Source: Coriolopsis trogii
Taxonomy: Eukaryota > Basidiomycota > Agaricomycetes > Polyporales > Polyporaceae
Assembly: GCA_020543525.1 (NCBI GenBank)
Contig: JAHYIO010000033.1
Span: forward strand, 1,736,001-1,800,000
Direction: 5' to 3'
DNA length: 64,000 nucleotides
A program made the translations under genes and the position numbers. A model generated the notes under the pieces. That model was not told the origin of the DNA and searched no databases. It saw only the letters and a program-made list of their open reading frames with translations. Below, piece by piece: positions 45,646-59,554 of the stretch (position 1 is its first letter; every line of letters starts with the position of its first letter).

Positions 45646-47626
45646 TCAATCATCGTCTCCGATGACATGGCTTGCAGGTTCGAGGTCATGGTCGCCGGCG
45701 GGTACCGGCGCATACCACTTGTTGCTCGACGTGAGCTCGATGGCGCCGTCCTTCGACCCTTCCGACGCGGCGTTCCGACCGCTGTGAGCGTAGAGGTGGA
45801 TGAGGAAGACGATGAGGGAGTACAGGAGGAATGCCAGACTATGGAACGAATATAAGTGGCTAGTCGGATGATTCGGACACCAGACTTACCTGAACATGAT
45901 GAGGATGTACGTGACGTGATCCATCCCTCCATTGTGCACAAACTGCAGCTCTTCGTCGGTCGCAGACATGAAGAGCAAACCCGAAGACACAAGGAGCTGT
46001 ATAAGGTAGGTGTGAGCAGCTCCTACACGATACTAGAGGGGAATGCACTCACGAAGGGCGGCAAATGCCTGAACGCGCGGCTCGGACTGTTCGTGTCGCC
46101 GATCGACTCATCCCGGCTAGCGTCAAGCGTGTGTTCGCTGTGCGCATCGCCGTCGACGTTCTCCTTCGTGTATTTAGGCGCAACGAAGCAGACCTCAATT
46201 ATACGAGCGAGACCCGCCGACATGAGTGTGTAACCAAATACGGCGTGAACCTGCGATACAAAGGATGAGCCATCTTGACGCGGCCGATACCCCACGATAC
46301 TAACCTTCGTTGAGAGCATGAGTGCCTGGGCATGGTCAGACATGGCCCATCCAGTGAGAATGATGCTATAAACATTTAAGCGTTATGCCCCTATAGGTGA
46401 AAGTTTGACTAACATGACTCCCGGCACGATAGATCGCTGTCACGTTATGTAAGAATGGGCGGAGAAGTACCCACTCAAGATGACGTACCTGGTTGTTGCG
46501 GGAGAGCCAAATCCCCAAAATTCCACCAGCCCACCCTGATCAATGTTCGTCAGACAATTGTAGGGAGCGTCAGTGAACAGCGGAGCTCACAGAGAACGCC
46601 TAGAATACTATGAGTTCATCAGACTGAGTTCCACCAGATAGAAGCAGCAGCCGAGAATACATACGTATGTTGCATATCCTTCACAGACCAATGACTACCA
46701 TGGTGTTCGGTGAATGTATTGACTGAATCATGGGTGAGATAATAAGCCTGTCAATGGGCAGTGTATCCCAACGTACCGATACCCTGCAATAGTGGGACAA
46801 GAGCGTAAGCAGCCTGTTGATGGATGACCTGCACAGACTTACCCATAGCATGATTACCCATGAATCCCACCAATCCGGGCTGCGGCCGCTGCGCCGCACC
46901 CACGCCTCGCCGACCAGGAGCAAGATGGCCATGATGGTCCCATATGCAATGAATCCGCTTCCCTACCGCCCGCCAAGGAGAACATTTGAATGGGAGGTGA
47001 GCGCGTATATAGCACAGCAACTCACCATGATATAATGCGCGAGGCACTGTCCGAGGTGTCCACCACGACAATAGCCTCTAAATGCAATCGCACCGAACAG
47101 CATCTGAACCCACCCAAAGATAGGATACGCCTTCCCAACGAGTCCGTGTGCCTTGACCGCCCACGGTCTAATAGTCTGTTCATGGATGTGTAGCTTGAGA
47201 TAGATGCCAAGCAGCAGCTGCAGGGCAATCGGAAGGAAGAGGATATTCGCCATCTTGCCGTGCACTCCGGCCAGGAATGATCGCCCTCCATGCGAGTGGC
47301 CAAGCACGTACCCGGCAGCAGTCAATGCAAAGCCCACACTCTTCGCATCGCGCAGTAGCTCGTTAATACAAATCCGGGAGCAATCGAAAACATACATAAC
47401 GCACCTGTAGCGGTACATGCCATCGACTCCGCGAGAGTCCTAGGACCATTCCCGTCGGGAAGAGCACGCCCCATACTGCCGCCTGAAGGAATATGTGGAG
47501 CCACAGTATGGTGTCTATTGGTGCATTCTTCTGCTCCTCGGTAAGCTCCTCATGATGCCCATGAGCGAGGACGGAGGACACAAGCGATAGGGCTAGCGCG
47601 CAAAAGATCGTTGCGTGTCGTTTCAT
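45646..47626 (-). CDS. Ytp1-like multi-pass membrane protein
   Basis: Member of the fungal Ytp1/DUF2427 group, integral membrane proteins of unresolved function with cytochrome b561-like His-bearing helices. ATG at 47626; a cleavable signal ([20 protein letters not shown]) is followed by [51 protein letters not shown] and [15 protein letters not shown]. The C-terminal Ytp1 half has [72 protein letters not shown] and [20 protein letters not shown]. The end is [18 protein letters not shown] and TGA at 45646-45648. Many small exons (about ten) interrupt it. The repeated Gly/His-bearing helices are characteristic. Confidence 0.85.
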
Positions 47627-48030
47627 GACGCTTCAGCAAAATCGCAGTCGGGTAGCCAAGTGTGAGTCTGCCGTCGACGCCGATGAGCAAGAACGACGGG
47701 AAAGTTTGGAGAGTGCGCTCGCGAGTCGCAGTCGTGGGTGAGGTCGCCGGAAGAGTCGGACTTCGGACGTCTGCGGGTCCTTGACACGCGCTTGATCACT
47801 CATCTTGCTGACATCAATACAATGACCTGTACACAAAGAGGGACTCGATGGGGTTGTGTACGAGATCAAGTACGAGGTTGCATATCCGTACTTATAGTCA
47901 CGATATAGGACGCACATCCGCCGCGTAACCGCGTTTAAGTTCCCGCCACCCGCCACCATGATGCCAGCCGACGGACACGACTGCAGCCTGTTTCTGTCCG
48001 AGTACTACGTATGTAACATTACCCATAGCC
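47627..48030. other. Spacer upstream of the Ytp1-like gene
   Basis: 404 bp holding the Ytp1-like promoter and the 3' end of the oligopeptidase gene. No gene is seen. Confidence 0.45.
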
Positions 48031-50603
48031 TTATACTGGACCTAGTAGCTGCATCACAAAAGCCTCTGTGCTGGGTGGGCGACCGAGGAAATCCTAGATG
48101 GTCAAGGTCAACTCCTCACGGCCATACGGACGCTGTTCCGAATCGGGCTCACCTGTAGGATATCCAACTCGTCTTTGCTCGATCCAGGACGCAGGACCTT
48201 CTCACGATATAGTCTCCCTCGCTTTGGATCTAGAGGGTCCTCCTTGAAGATGGTCGCGTACATGTCTGCCGCAAAGACGAGAGAATAGAGGTATCCATAG
48301 TATCCGGCGCTGTAATCTTTCGCGATGTGGTTGAACGCGCACTCGCCGGCGCACAGATCCTTTGCCTTCGTCAAAGTCGTTGACGTTCGCATCGTATTCC
48401 ACAGCTCTGTGTAGTCCACGAAATCTATGTTGCAGAGTTCAGCATGACGAACTGGTAGATCGGGGAGATACCGACCTTCATCAAGATGCACCTTCAGATC
48501 GAATTTTGCCATGAATACTTGACGGAGTTGGAAGAGGCCCACTTTGTGGTAGCGACTAATACGATTGTTGTCAGATATCAAAATGGACTCAGAGGTGTAC
48601 ACCGCAATCACCTCTTCAGGAGCTTCTCTATGAACTCGTCGTCCAAGGGTTTGCCTGTCTTGTAATGACCCGAAATTAGCTTGAGTACTTTAGGTTCCCA
48701 GCACCAGTTCTCCAGCATCTGGGACGGCGCCTCGCCAAAGTCCAACGCGACCGTCGTCCCATGGAAGCGAGAGAATCTGGTCCGACTGAGGAGCTCGTGA
48801 AAGACATGACCCATCTCATGGAAGAGCGTGACGACATCCCAGTGGCGCATCAGCGCAGGCTCCGTTGAATTTGGTTTCGAGAGGTTTGCTACGATCGTGG
48901 CAACTGGGTAGTTCCGCAAACCGTCTGCCTTGTCGTAGCCTGGAACAATGCACCAGACAGAAGCGTGAGGATGTTTGTACTCTGTCCGGGTATATCAGAG
49001 TACAACCTTTCGTTGAAAGAGCCCTGCGTACCGCGTGTATAGAGATCGAGATAACAATAACCCACGAATCCTGTAGCATCCTGAGCATCTTCATCCCATA
49101 CAGCGTACATCTCGACGTTCTCGTGCCACGGTTCGCCCTTGGCCTTCGTGAACTTGACACCCAGCAAGTTCTGGTAGATGGCGAGGATAGCTGGGACCAC
49201 ATGGGACACAGGAAGGTACTCCTTCAGGAGCATCGCGTCGATCTTGAGTTCACGCTCGGTTGCTTTCATCTCGTAATAGCCGGCTTCCCAGTTGTATACC
49301 TCGCCGTCAAATGGGATACCCCTTTGCTCACAATCATCTCTCTTGAGTGCGAGCAAGCTTGCGTATTCTTGCAAGCCGAGAGGACGGAGCTTCTGTTCGA
49401 CGTCGTCGAGGAACTACATCACCCGTTCAGTCACGAAAGCCCACGTATGAGTGTGTCGGTAGCTACCTTGTCCACGTTCTCTCCTGTCTTGACCATCTTC
49501 ACCTCCGTAACGTAGTCGGCCCATGTCTTGTAACCCAGCAACTTCGCGATCTTGCGACGGATATCGAGCATCTTCCGCATGATGGGCTTGTTGGCAACTA
49601 CGCGGTTCTCGAACTTCTCGTAGGCCGTACGACGAGTCTCTGGGTTGGTGACATACCCCAACTATCCAGTTGATCAGCCTACGGCTTTCACACTTGATTG
49701 ATGATATCTGACATACGAGTGGATTTATATCCTGGTCCATGAGCCTGACGTCATACACGTCCTTGCCATCCACTGTACGTTTCGCGTAGCCCGAGACGAT
49801 ACGATCCGGGACTCCCTCAAGCTCTTCCATAGTGAATGTCACCACGCCCTAGTCAAAGATTAGTTCAGCATCCTGATTACGATTGATAAAGACAGACATT
49901 CGCTTCGCGATAGTTTTTCTGCCGGCAAAGAGTGAGTCGGACGACGTGTCTTTATGGAATGCTCAAGCTCACTTCGAACTCGCGGCACACGTGCGACAGC
50001 TCCTTCCGCAGCGCTGTCAACTCCTCCCTGTCCCTATCAGGCAAAGCCAGCCCCGCGCGCCTGCCGTCTAGCAACATCTTATCGACCAGGCGTTGCTCCT
50101 CCGAGGTCAGTGTCCTACCAGATTTCTTGATGTTCTGTGTCGCGACCTGTTTCGCTCGGAAAACGTCCAGCCGCATCGACGCCTCGACGCGGAAGTCTTC
50201 AAGCATGCCGTCGGCTCTCATAGACGCATCTCGCAGCTCAGTCGAGGTGGAGACATGCTGGTAGAAAGTCAGGGGTTCGATTAGGGACCATCGTTTAGCT
50301 TCGCCTTCCGCCAGAGCTTCCTGTCAAAGGTTTGTATCGCAATCAGTATACAGGGCCGTAATATGCTCGATCTGGAGTGCTCACGAATACCTGGGACAGC
50401 ACGAGTGCCTGAGTAACATGTCACAATAATCACCATAGCTAGCAGAAACACACCGACTCGAATGTGCAGTCTTCCTGCTTCAAAGCTGCTATCTGATCAA
50501 GGCGGGCGACCGCATCAGAGATGGTATCCTTGGTTAACTGCAGGACCTCCTCAGGGGTATGCGTCCACTTTGGTGCTTCTTGCGGAGGTTCCAAGCTGAG
50601 CAT
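48031..50603 (-). CDS. Thimet-type metallo-oligopeptidase (M3 family, Prd1-like)
   Basis: Cytosolic zinc endopeptidase that degrades short peptides released by the proteasome. ATG at 50603 (MLSLEPPQEAPKW) without an obvious signal. The helical N-lobe follows (DASMRADGMLEDFRVEASMR, LDVFRAKQVATQNIKKSGRT, MRKMLDIRRKIAKLLGYKTW). The catalytic domain has GYCYLDLYTRGTQGSF and the zinc site LFHEMGHVFHELLSRTRFSR, with the downstream DFGEAPSQMLENWCW supplying the third ligand. Near the C-terminus are FNHIAKDYSAGYYGYLYS and LVFAADMYATIF. A final intron (GTGAGC..ATCTAG) adds a last exon, DFLGRPPSTEAFVMQLLGPV with TAA at 48031-48033. Reading through that intron would instead stop near 48108 and lose the family's DFLGRPP tail. 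Confidence 0.92.
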
Positions 50604-50961
50604 ATTCAAAATTTGAGAGTAGAGACTGCACAGTGCGTAGGGTGAGGACTTATCGGAGCACAGGACAGTGAGCCCTATTCAAGCCATAGACAACCCTTCA
50701 GATTCTCACGCATCGAGAGCGCTCTATATGCTGACTTCAGTACTAGCCCACGGCTCGCCCTATGTCGTCGAAGAGTGACGAAGAGTGATGCAGGTGGGAA
50801 CAATACCCTTTGCGCGAGTATATCACTGGTGAATAGTCATCTGCTCACAAGTCCTACAGTCACATCTCAAGCACAGTATCAGATGTCAGTACGTATACCC
50901 GGCATTGTTTGACAGTCCTGAGAGAGCGAACTGAGGGTGGGACCATACTGGCCAGCATGTA
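50604..50961. other. Upstream region of the oligopeptidase gene
   Basis: Non-coding, interrupted on its left-to-right path by the TA-flanked MITE starting at 50962. Confidence 0.4.
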
Positions 50962-51516
50962 AGGTAGGCCCAAAGCAGATTCGACCACTTCACGTGATTT
51001 TCACGTGACGCGGACTGTCACTCTGAATATACCTTGTATTTCCATAGCGCTCAATAAGTGTTGATAAGAGGTGGTAGACAAGACGACTGCGGCTCTGCCT
51101 GCTGGCTCCCGCCGTATACGCGCACTGCGATCTCACCCACTCTTGGCCTGTCCATGAGCGCTGAGCGCTGAGCTCTGGTTGCAAGTGGGGCCTCATGCAG
51201 TCCTTTGCCAATTGGTGAATTCCATCGATGGCATGATCATCCCTCTTGACTCTTGAGTGCATGCGCCAGTGAGTTATCCGGTCCTTCACGGAACTACTGC
51301 AGGACTGATAGGTGTATATCACACTTGCCTTTCTGCAATGCACGAGCCCCCCTTGTTATTCTTCACGCACATTAGTTATGCTACTCTACGCTCTTTCAAA
51401 CTACTTGCTCGCTTGGAACGTTGTCATACAATATCACAATTTAATTGCATTAGGCGCCCAGTTATTGCGTGATGTCACTGTGTGACATAGTGGTCGAATC
51501 TGCTTTGGGCCTACCT
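50962..51516. mobile_element. TA-flanked MITE, 555 bp
   Basis: A perfect terminal inverted repeat of 28 bp (AGGTAGGCCCAAAGCAGATT then CGACCACT, 50962-50989; reverse complement at 51489-51516), with TA on each side (50960-50961 and 51517-51518). Size, TA target and absence of a transposase fit a Stowaway/mariner-like MITE. A small CACGTGATTTTCACGTG palindrome lies just inside the left end. Confidence 0.85.
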
Positions 51517-51518
51517 TA

Positions 51519-52016
51519 GGCATATACCCGTACCTCTCCCGCTAATCACAGGTCATGTGAGCACAGATAGATAACAGAAGTTGTAGTGAAGGAGCGAATG
51601 CAGAAATCGGGAAGGTGAAGAAAGCGTCAACCAGTATAGGTGGGGAGCAAACACTGAACGTGTGAACTCGAGGTCGACTAGTGGACTGTTCTTCGGCGTC
51701 TGAACTGCCTATTGCAGCTAGCGGCCTCCATGCTGCCGAAGTCACAACCGTCGGCGGCGATTCGACGCTCAGCGCTCAGGCGCCCGGTCGGACTCAACCA
51801 GCCACTTTCATCCTGGTTTGTATCGTCTATCTACCATGGCTACAAATCTCATCCTGACAGCTCATTCCAACGAAGCAGCGCGAGAGACAGCTTTTCAAGG
51901 TTGTGATGCGAGAGTGTCTTCCGAGACCACGAAATATGATTTTCATGAATTCTATGGCCATGAAGTACCGTATAGACACACCACATCATACATGTAAGCT
52001 TGTCCGAGTCGTGGCT
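51519..52016. other. Spacer between the MITE and the dehydrogenase gene
   Basis: About 500 bp with no gene I can support. Confidence 0.45.
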
Positions 52017-52976
52017 TCACCATGGAACACGCTCGCCCTTGAAGTTGAAGAACGAGCCTGTATCCTCGTGCTTGAGGCCCGTAACAACCTTGATGATGCC
52101 TTGAACACTGACTGAGACTGGAGTTGTGGCGTTCTTGCCACCCATGTCTGAGCAGAAGACGTCAGTAAGTAGGGATCACCAGCCAGCCTGACGGCGTCCA
52201 CACACCAGTCTGCAGCCATCCAGGACACATGGAGATGACAGTGAGGTGTGGCTTCTCCTTCGCCTCCTTGTATGTCTAAGATGAACGGGATCAGCTCGAA
52301 TTGCCTCTGTGATCTGGTATGCTAACACTCACCAACATGTTCAACGCCGTCTTCGAGATTGCATATGCAGAGCCGATCACACCCCAGTCGGCACCAATGC
52401 TGCCGAGGGTGCTCGAAATGTTGATTATCGTCTTCTTCGTACTCTTCTCCACCAATGCAAGTAAGGTCTGCGCGATGTACGCGGGACCAACGACATTGGC
52501 CAGGAACACCTGCTGCATCTCCTCCGTATCCATCTCAAACGCCGTCTTCGCGCTAGGGCACTGCAAGAGACATGAGTCACCAGTCCCATTTCGCATGAGA
52601 GAAAGGCATAAGCGGTTATGCAGTACGTACAATCCCTGCGTTGTTGATGAGATAATCGACGCCCTTGTTTCCGACAATGGACGCGACCTCTGTCGCGAAC
52701 GCGCCAATTGAGGCTTTGTCTGTGACGTCGAGAGAGAGGACGTGGAGCCTGCCGCCGGCACCTTGGCGGAGTAGCTGCAGCGCGTCGGCCTTCGAGGGGT
52801 TCCTAGCCGTGGCGATCACAGTATCCTGGGACGAATGAAGTACCTGCTTTGTCAGCTCAAAGCCGATGCCCCTGTTCGCCCTGGTAGCACAAGATGAACA
52901 ATGGCCCACAAGGTTCTCGAGTAGAGGAGGCGTACCCCGTGATGACCCATACGTATTCGTTCGGTACGGCTGGCAT
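52017..52976 (-). CDS. Short-chain dehydrogenase/reductase
   Basis: NAD(P)-dependent oxidoreductase of the classical SDR family. ATG at 52976 (MPAVPNEYVWVITG). The cofactor loop TGANRGIGFEL is built across the first intron (GTACGC..ACCAG). Then come SLDVTDKASIGAFATEVASI, the NNAG strand (DYLINNAGIV), the catalytic Ser in INISSTLGSIG and YAISK (the YxxxK pair), and LTVISMCPGWVQTDMGG. The end is TGSFFNFKGERVPW with TGA at 52017-52019. The GWVQTDMGG segment and short length resemble the carbonyl reductase-like group of fungal SDRs. Substrate unknown. No pathway partner is adjacent. Confidence 0.9.
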
Positions 52977-53787
52977 ATCGAGTAAGTTACCAGGAAACCT
53001 GATGGTAAGGGTGATTCTTGAGAGTATTTGTTGGTTGAGGGATCGAGAGGCATGATATATAAAGGAATGTCGGACTAGCTGTCATTGTGCGTAGGTACAC
53101 CAAATGCTTGACCCACATCTCTCCGGGCGCTGAGATCAATCGAGCAAAAACGTACATGCGTAACATGTTGATTACAATGAACTTGGACTTGGAGAATACC
53201 GAGCCCGGTATTTACTCTACGATCCCGGTCTTAGTCAGTCCCTCTCAGCTGGTGTATATCGGCTGAGTAAACATGACTTACAGCAATTCGCCATGCGAGG
53301 TGTGTATTAAGCAAACACATTGGGCTCACAAGTGCCGATCAGGGAGTTCAGCATACGATAGATATGGTGGTAGTTGGAGTACACGTTATACTATAATAGT
53401 GAGGTACCAACCTACCTGGTTGAGGGAGCCGGAAGAGGAGTTAGACGCTAAGAATGGCACTGCCACGGCAGACCGCCGGCAGACTCACTTGGAGGAGCAT
53501 GGCTGGCATGACATGGGAACGTATCCTCGACTTACGGTCACCTGTGTGTCGCACAGTCCAGTCCATCTCGGTAAACACTGCATTCACAGTACCCAAATAG
53601 TCATACACAAAGATCGTACAGGTATACACCCTAGTATATGAATCATAAGAGAAACGATCCGAGTCAATATCACTGGCGAATCCGACCGTGTCGTTGCGTT
53701 GACTCGGGTTAGACCAGCCTAAAGGTTGGGGCTGTGGATCGTCATCTCGTCAGGAGAACTTCATCTATCCGGGAGCTAAATGAGTGC
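52977..53787. other. Spacer upstream of the dehydrogenase and downstream of the peroxidase
   Basis: No recognisable gene. Frames on the plus strand at 53273-53641 lack protein-like features. Confidence 0.45.
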
Positions 53788-55165
<1,378 letters not shown>

Positions 55166-55234
55166 TGCTGGGAGAGAGTAGGAGAAAATCTGAGGATGAT
55201 GTTGCTCTGAGGAGCGATGAGGTGCTACGGCCAC

Positions 55235-55242
55235 CTTTTATA
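55235..55242 (-). promoter_or_regulatory. TATA box of the peroxidase gene
   Basis: TATAAAAG on the minus strand, about 70 bp upstream of the ATG. Confidence 0.6.
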
Positions 55243-56452
55243 CCTCGACGATGGCCTCGTAGGCATAGATGAGAGAATTCATTCCTCACGCAAGGACACC
55301 TTGGACACTCTGAGACGAATTGTGACAATCCCTTGTCTCGTTCACAGTATCGTGCGCGGAGAGTCACCGAGGATACGGGGCATGAACACAACCATGATAT
55401 CGGTGTGTGGACCTTGTTCGGCGCTGCAACCAATACCAGACTGGCGCCGATGCGTATCAGATGCGTCAACAGGCTTGCCTGCCCAACTGGCGTGCTACAA
55501 ATAGCAAACATACCCTTTTGGGGAGAGTAGAGCTTTGTCGGACAACTGCATCTATAACAAATACTCACCGGTGTGGTACCGCCGTCTGATCGAGCATAGC
55601 CGTCTGCTAAACAGACAGTTGAATGTAGCAGTTACTACCAGCTGGTCAGAATTATCACAGACCTGAAGCTTTCTCAGTCGACTGGTGGATCCATGGCAGA
55701 TGTGCACGAGGCCATGTGGTCGTATAGAACCAAGAATTGGTGTGCATGGGTCCAGCGACATCGCTTTGAGACGACGTGAGTGCCATGCCAAGCAGGCCAA
55801 GCCAGGAGATATGCCGGTTCGAGGCAGTCAGTGTGCGTGACGTTGTCGCATTGCAGTAGTTGTACTAGAACGCGTTCTCATTGAAGCGACTCCGTGCGAC
55901 TTGCTAGTCAAGTAACATGCTTTAAGAAGTCAGGAACATGTCTCTCTCCATGCCGCGTGCCTGAATGTCCGTGGTTTTTCCTACAGCCTCATGGTAGTAC
56001 TGTTGCGTGAGTATAAATCTAGTAGATTAAGCTTACAACACTCACACTCGCGCTGTGTTTGCAAGTGTCCATAACCTGACAGGGCTGTGTAAGCACGCCA
56101 AGCCAGCTTCGGCTAGAGGACGCCGTCACGCTGGCTCCCACCGATGGGAGTGTGCTTCGTCGATGCCTCGCACAAGATCGAGAGGGTCCTCGGCACTGGT
56201 CTTCCCTCGGTATACCCCTGGCCAGGAAGTTGCGAAGTGGAGAATACTAGATTGCTAAGCCCGCGGGCCTGACAAGGATGACCGATCCTATCAGGAGACA
56301 GGTTCCTGTAAGAATTTGCTTCTTGCCAACATGAGTGTGAGACAGCTCACGTGAATGATATCGACGTATGCAACCTTTCAGCTCAGATCACACTCACAAT
56401 TTATACCATGTCTTAGCACACGAATCAGACGGATTTCTAACAAGCCCCGCGT
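55243..56452. other. Intergenic region without a recognisable gene
   Basis: Upstream region of the peroxidase. No gene, RNA or repeat is supported by eye. Confidence 0.45.
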
Positions 56453-56972
56453 TCAGATTGGCCGCAGTGCGACGTCATCTTGGCGGCGAACGAGTTGTGT
56501 CTAGAAGTGAGAGCTATTAACCTCAGCTGTATGAGTTTTGGTGATTACTCACTTACAAGAGTCCCGCCTTGGCGTGAATATACCTCCCGGAGGGATAGTA
56601 TGAATCCCAGTAGGTAGAACACAGGTGCTCCACCATTGCGGGCAAGCCAAACTCTCGAGCGGAGGCTTTTCAGACAAGAGCATGCCTAGCAGAAGACAAA
56701 CGGTGAACGGATCATTGAAAAAAGTCGCCACAGAATCACTTACACCATCAACGGGCAACTGCTCCCAGACGACCCAGCAAATGTTGAACGACGTCCATGA
56801 TGAGAGCTGCACCCGGGTGTGCACTCGAATCATGACTTCAAAGTGACTGTCGTCAACTCGGAAATGCTGTGATGCGAATTCGGTTGGGACGGATGCTGTA
56901 TGTATTGCGGGCATGAAAATGGAGGTCTCGAAGCAAGACGCGGAGTCTCTAGCGCTTACCATAGTAATGCAT
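56453..56972 (-). CDS. Possible small spliced gene, family not recognised
   Basis: A minus-strand model: a tiny first exon (MHYY..., ATG at 56972, donor GTAAGC), then MIRVHTRVQLSSWTSFNICW on to VVWEQLPVDG. A GTAAGT..CTGCTAG intron is followed by ACSCLKSLRSRVWLARNGGA and GAPVFYLLGFILSLREVYS. A second GTAAGT..TTCTAG intron then leads to TQLVRRQDDVALRPI and TGA at 56453-56455. Both later introns have good splice signals and keep frame; a TATA-like TACTATATA lies about 100 bp upstream. I know no family with this sequence, and the product would be short, so it may be a fragment or non-coding. Confidence 0.3.
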
Positions 56973-57344
56973 CACGTCATCCGTCGTGGTATGCGCGCTG
57001 TACTAGGTGGGCGGCTACTGAAACTCTAGAGCGCTCCCTGAGTCCCTCGTCCTTCACGGCACTGCTATGTATATAGTAGCAGCTCAGCAGCTTCCTCGGG
57101 CTGCTGGGAGGACGATCAACCGGTACGCATGCGTTTGAACTTCCCGGCAGGTTTTGATCTTCCAAACTGCACCTCACAACGTATGCGGCGCCGACACGCC
57201 GCGAGCCCAAAGTGAAGCCAAGTGACGGTTAGCGGCTGAGGAAAAGACAGCGACGGTACCTGCCTTTGGTCAGGCTAGGAGAAATTCTTAACACTGGACG
57301 ACGCTGGAGCATTGAACTATGCTGGGACGAAAACCAGTGCAGTG

Positions 57345-57878
57345 GGCAATGGCACCGGTCCACCACGGGTTCATGTCCAAGTCATCAGCCTGGGCGAGGA
57401 TGGCACCGAGGGAGGCGTACCCTATGCGCATGCCTTCGCCGCCCTCTTGAACTGCCCGAAGTCGCGCTGAGACTTTCGATTGGGACCATGTGATTGACAG
57501 GTAGATCGAGACTCTGACCCAAGGATATCACCCTCGTATTCTACAAGGCTGACACCGATTGCACGGCTAACTTTACACCTTGGTACGATATCATTTATGT
57601 CTACGACACGCCCGCACAGGCGACGCCGGCTTCAGGCTGCCCGACCGGACAGGACTCTTGTGCAGATCTGCTCGGTGAGGACCCCGTTCAAAAACCACAC
57701 GGTCTACGCCGATGACAAGTGGGTCCCGTCATTCTGTGCGACTATGGTGCCGAGCGCGAGCACGATTGCTGATGGTTTCAGCGCCCGCACTGTAGCTGTC
57801 ACGCGGCCGGGTTTACCGCTGGAAAAATCACTCGGTATGCACGAGCAGTTCAGCACCTACCGTAACATCAATGTTTAG
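57345..57878 (+). pseudogene. Possible gene remnant
   Basis: Protein-like pieces in different frames on the plus strand: GTGPPRVHVQVISLGEDGTE and on to YAHAFAALLNCPK (about 57345-57466), DITLVFYKADTDCTANFTPW and on to QDSCADLL (about 57523-57670), and NHTVYADDKWVPSFCATMVP to a TAG near 57878. Stops separate the first two, and I could not place GT..AG introns that join them all. This may be a decayed secreted-protein gene or a model with unusual introns. No family is recognised. Confidence 0.3.
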
Positions 57879-58313
57879 GTGGGGAAGGAGTCTTAGGGTT
57901 CAGGAGGTTCCGAAGAGACGGCGGTCGTGTCGTGTCCTAGATTGAGGGACATTAATCCGATGCGACTACAATTGCTATGTCGAACCACTTATAGTGTTTA
58001 TCTTCTCGGCTGACTCCCTGACGATGTATGACGGCGACGAGAAGCTTTCGTAGAAGCGCGAGTCTTCGTATCATTTAGAGACTAGCGTTCCCGGGCCACG
58101 TTATAAAGCCTGAGATGAGTCATAATCAACACGCTTTGCCAGGGGTAGCGAGATGCATAAACCTAAACACACTCCGCCAATGACGACATGCTATACACGT
58201 TGGCCTCTGTTTCTGATCTCCATTCCCATGCTGATTCACGGTCTGCCCTTCGTAATTTGAGCGAGAGAGGAGGGTAGCATTACACGGCTACGAGTTTATT
58301 GAGCGGGACCACC
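57879..58313. other. Intergenic spacer
   Basis: 435 bp downstream of the membrane-protein gene. No feature is seen. Confidence 0.45.
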
Positions 58314-59554
58314 TCAGGCGGCGGAATGCTCGGGGGCGTTCAATAGTGGAAGGTCCTCGCAATTGCGTTTGGAGTCACGCGCGATACCAATCACCATGAG
58401 TCCCATCACGATACCCTAGTGTAAACATAGCAAGTCAGACACGGGGGGATCATCGGCAAATCAAGACAAGAGAGTACACACCATGAGAGGGGATAATATC
58501 GACATAGATACGAAGCGTCCAACGTCCGGGCTCTGGAAAGCAGTAACGGAGAGGGCGACAGAAGCGACGGCATATATGAGTCCAGAATGGACGAGCGCGT
58601 TGGTGAGGGTGCGGGACAAGGCGGCCTTCTCCCGTCGCGAGGATATGATTCGCCACATGAGGAGGCCTGTCATGTGAAGAAAAACCCGTGTCAGGGATCG
58701 TGAGGATCGATTCTCACGAGACACTCGCCTGCGAACAAGAAGAATGTGACAGTGACGAGCCAGAAGAACGACTCGGCTATCGTCTCCGCAAATTCATATT
58801 CGGGAGGTCGGCTGTAGCCCAAGCCTGAGGGTATGTCAACACGTGCGCCTAGCAGGGACAGAGCGGACACTCGCCTATATCGGCTAGGAAGAAGATAACT
58901 GGAACGATGAGGACGCGTTTGCTCTCCCATACGGCCCAGAGGCGATAAAGCTGCAAGGGGTCGCTTGAGTACATGCTATAGTACGCGACCAGCGCGTCAT
59001 TCACTCACCATGAACCCTCCGAAAACGGTTGTAGTCTGGGTGACATAGATGAAGTGCTGAGCCTCGAAGGCCTTCGGAGTTCTCCACTGGAAGGCGAAGG
59101 TCAAGAAAGCCTGGTATACTGACTCTATGTCGGATCCCTTCGTCACGAAGCTGTAGACCATCATGTAGATTGTCAGAGCTAGATGCTAGACGAGCGAAAG
59201 TGTTGGTAGATTAGCACCAGTTCCATGTAAGATCACGGGATAGAGAGCACTGCTCACCGCGGTAGCGAGGCCTAGCATCAAGGTGGTCGTAGCGACAAGG
59301 AGAATATTGCGACGTGACACTGCTCTCGGTTGCTTCTTGCTGAGGAGTTTCCGAATACCGATGAAGTATGTGACCACGAACGCGCCATAGAGTCCGGACT
59401 GAAGGAAGAGCGAGACGATTCGGGACGCCAGTAGCTCGTGTCGTACGTGTAGCTGGATACTCAAGCTATCAGTATGCGAACACGCAATAGAGAGACAACG
59501 TAAACAACTGACTTCGTTGTCGCTCAGAGGGAATGTCACTGTTGAGGCAGACAT
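58314..59554 (-). CDS. Multi-pass (about seven-helix) membrane protein of unknown function
   Basis: A basidiomycete-type integral membrane protein. ATG at 59554 (MSASTVTFPLSDNE), TGA at 58314-58316, about seven exons. Successive hydrophobic segments are RIVSLFLQSGLYGAFVVTYF, RNILLVATTTLMLGLATA, HLALTIYMMVYSF, FGGFMLYRLWAVW, VLIVPVIFFLADIG, ESFFWLVTVTFFLFAG, ALVHSGLIYAVASVALSVTA and MGIVMGLMVIGIARDS. The end is DLPLLNAPEHSAA. The short N-terminus, FxxQ..LYG..V.Y pattern and YRLWAVW loop match the large expanded group of uncharacterised 7-helix proteins in Agaricomycetes. Whether they act as receptors is unknown. Confidence 0.7.

Noticed and set aside
48108..48140. Early stop of the M3 oligopeptidase after QVSPIRNSVRMAVRS
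   Set aside because: This tail is intron read-through; splicing GTGAGC..ATCTAG restores the conserved DFLGRPP end.
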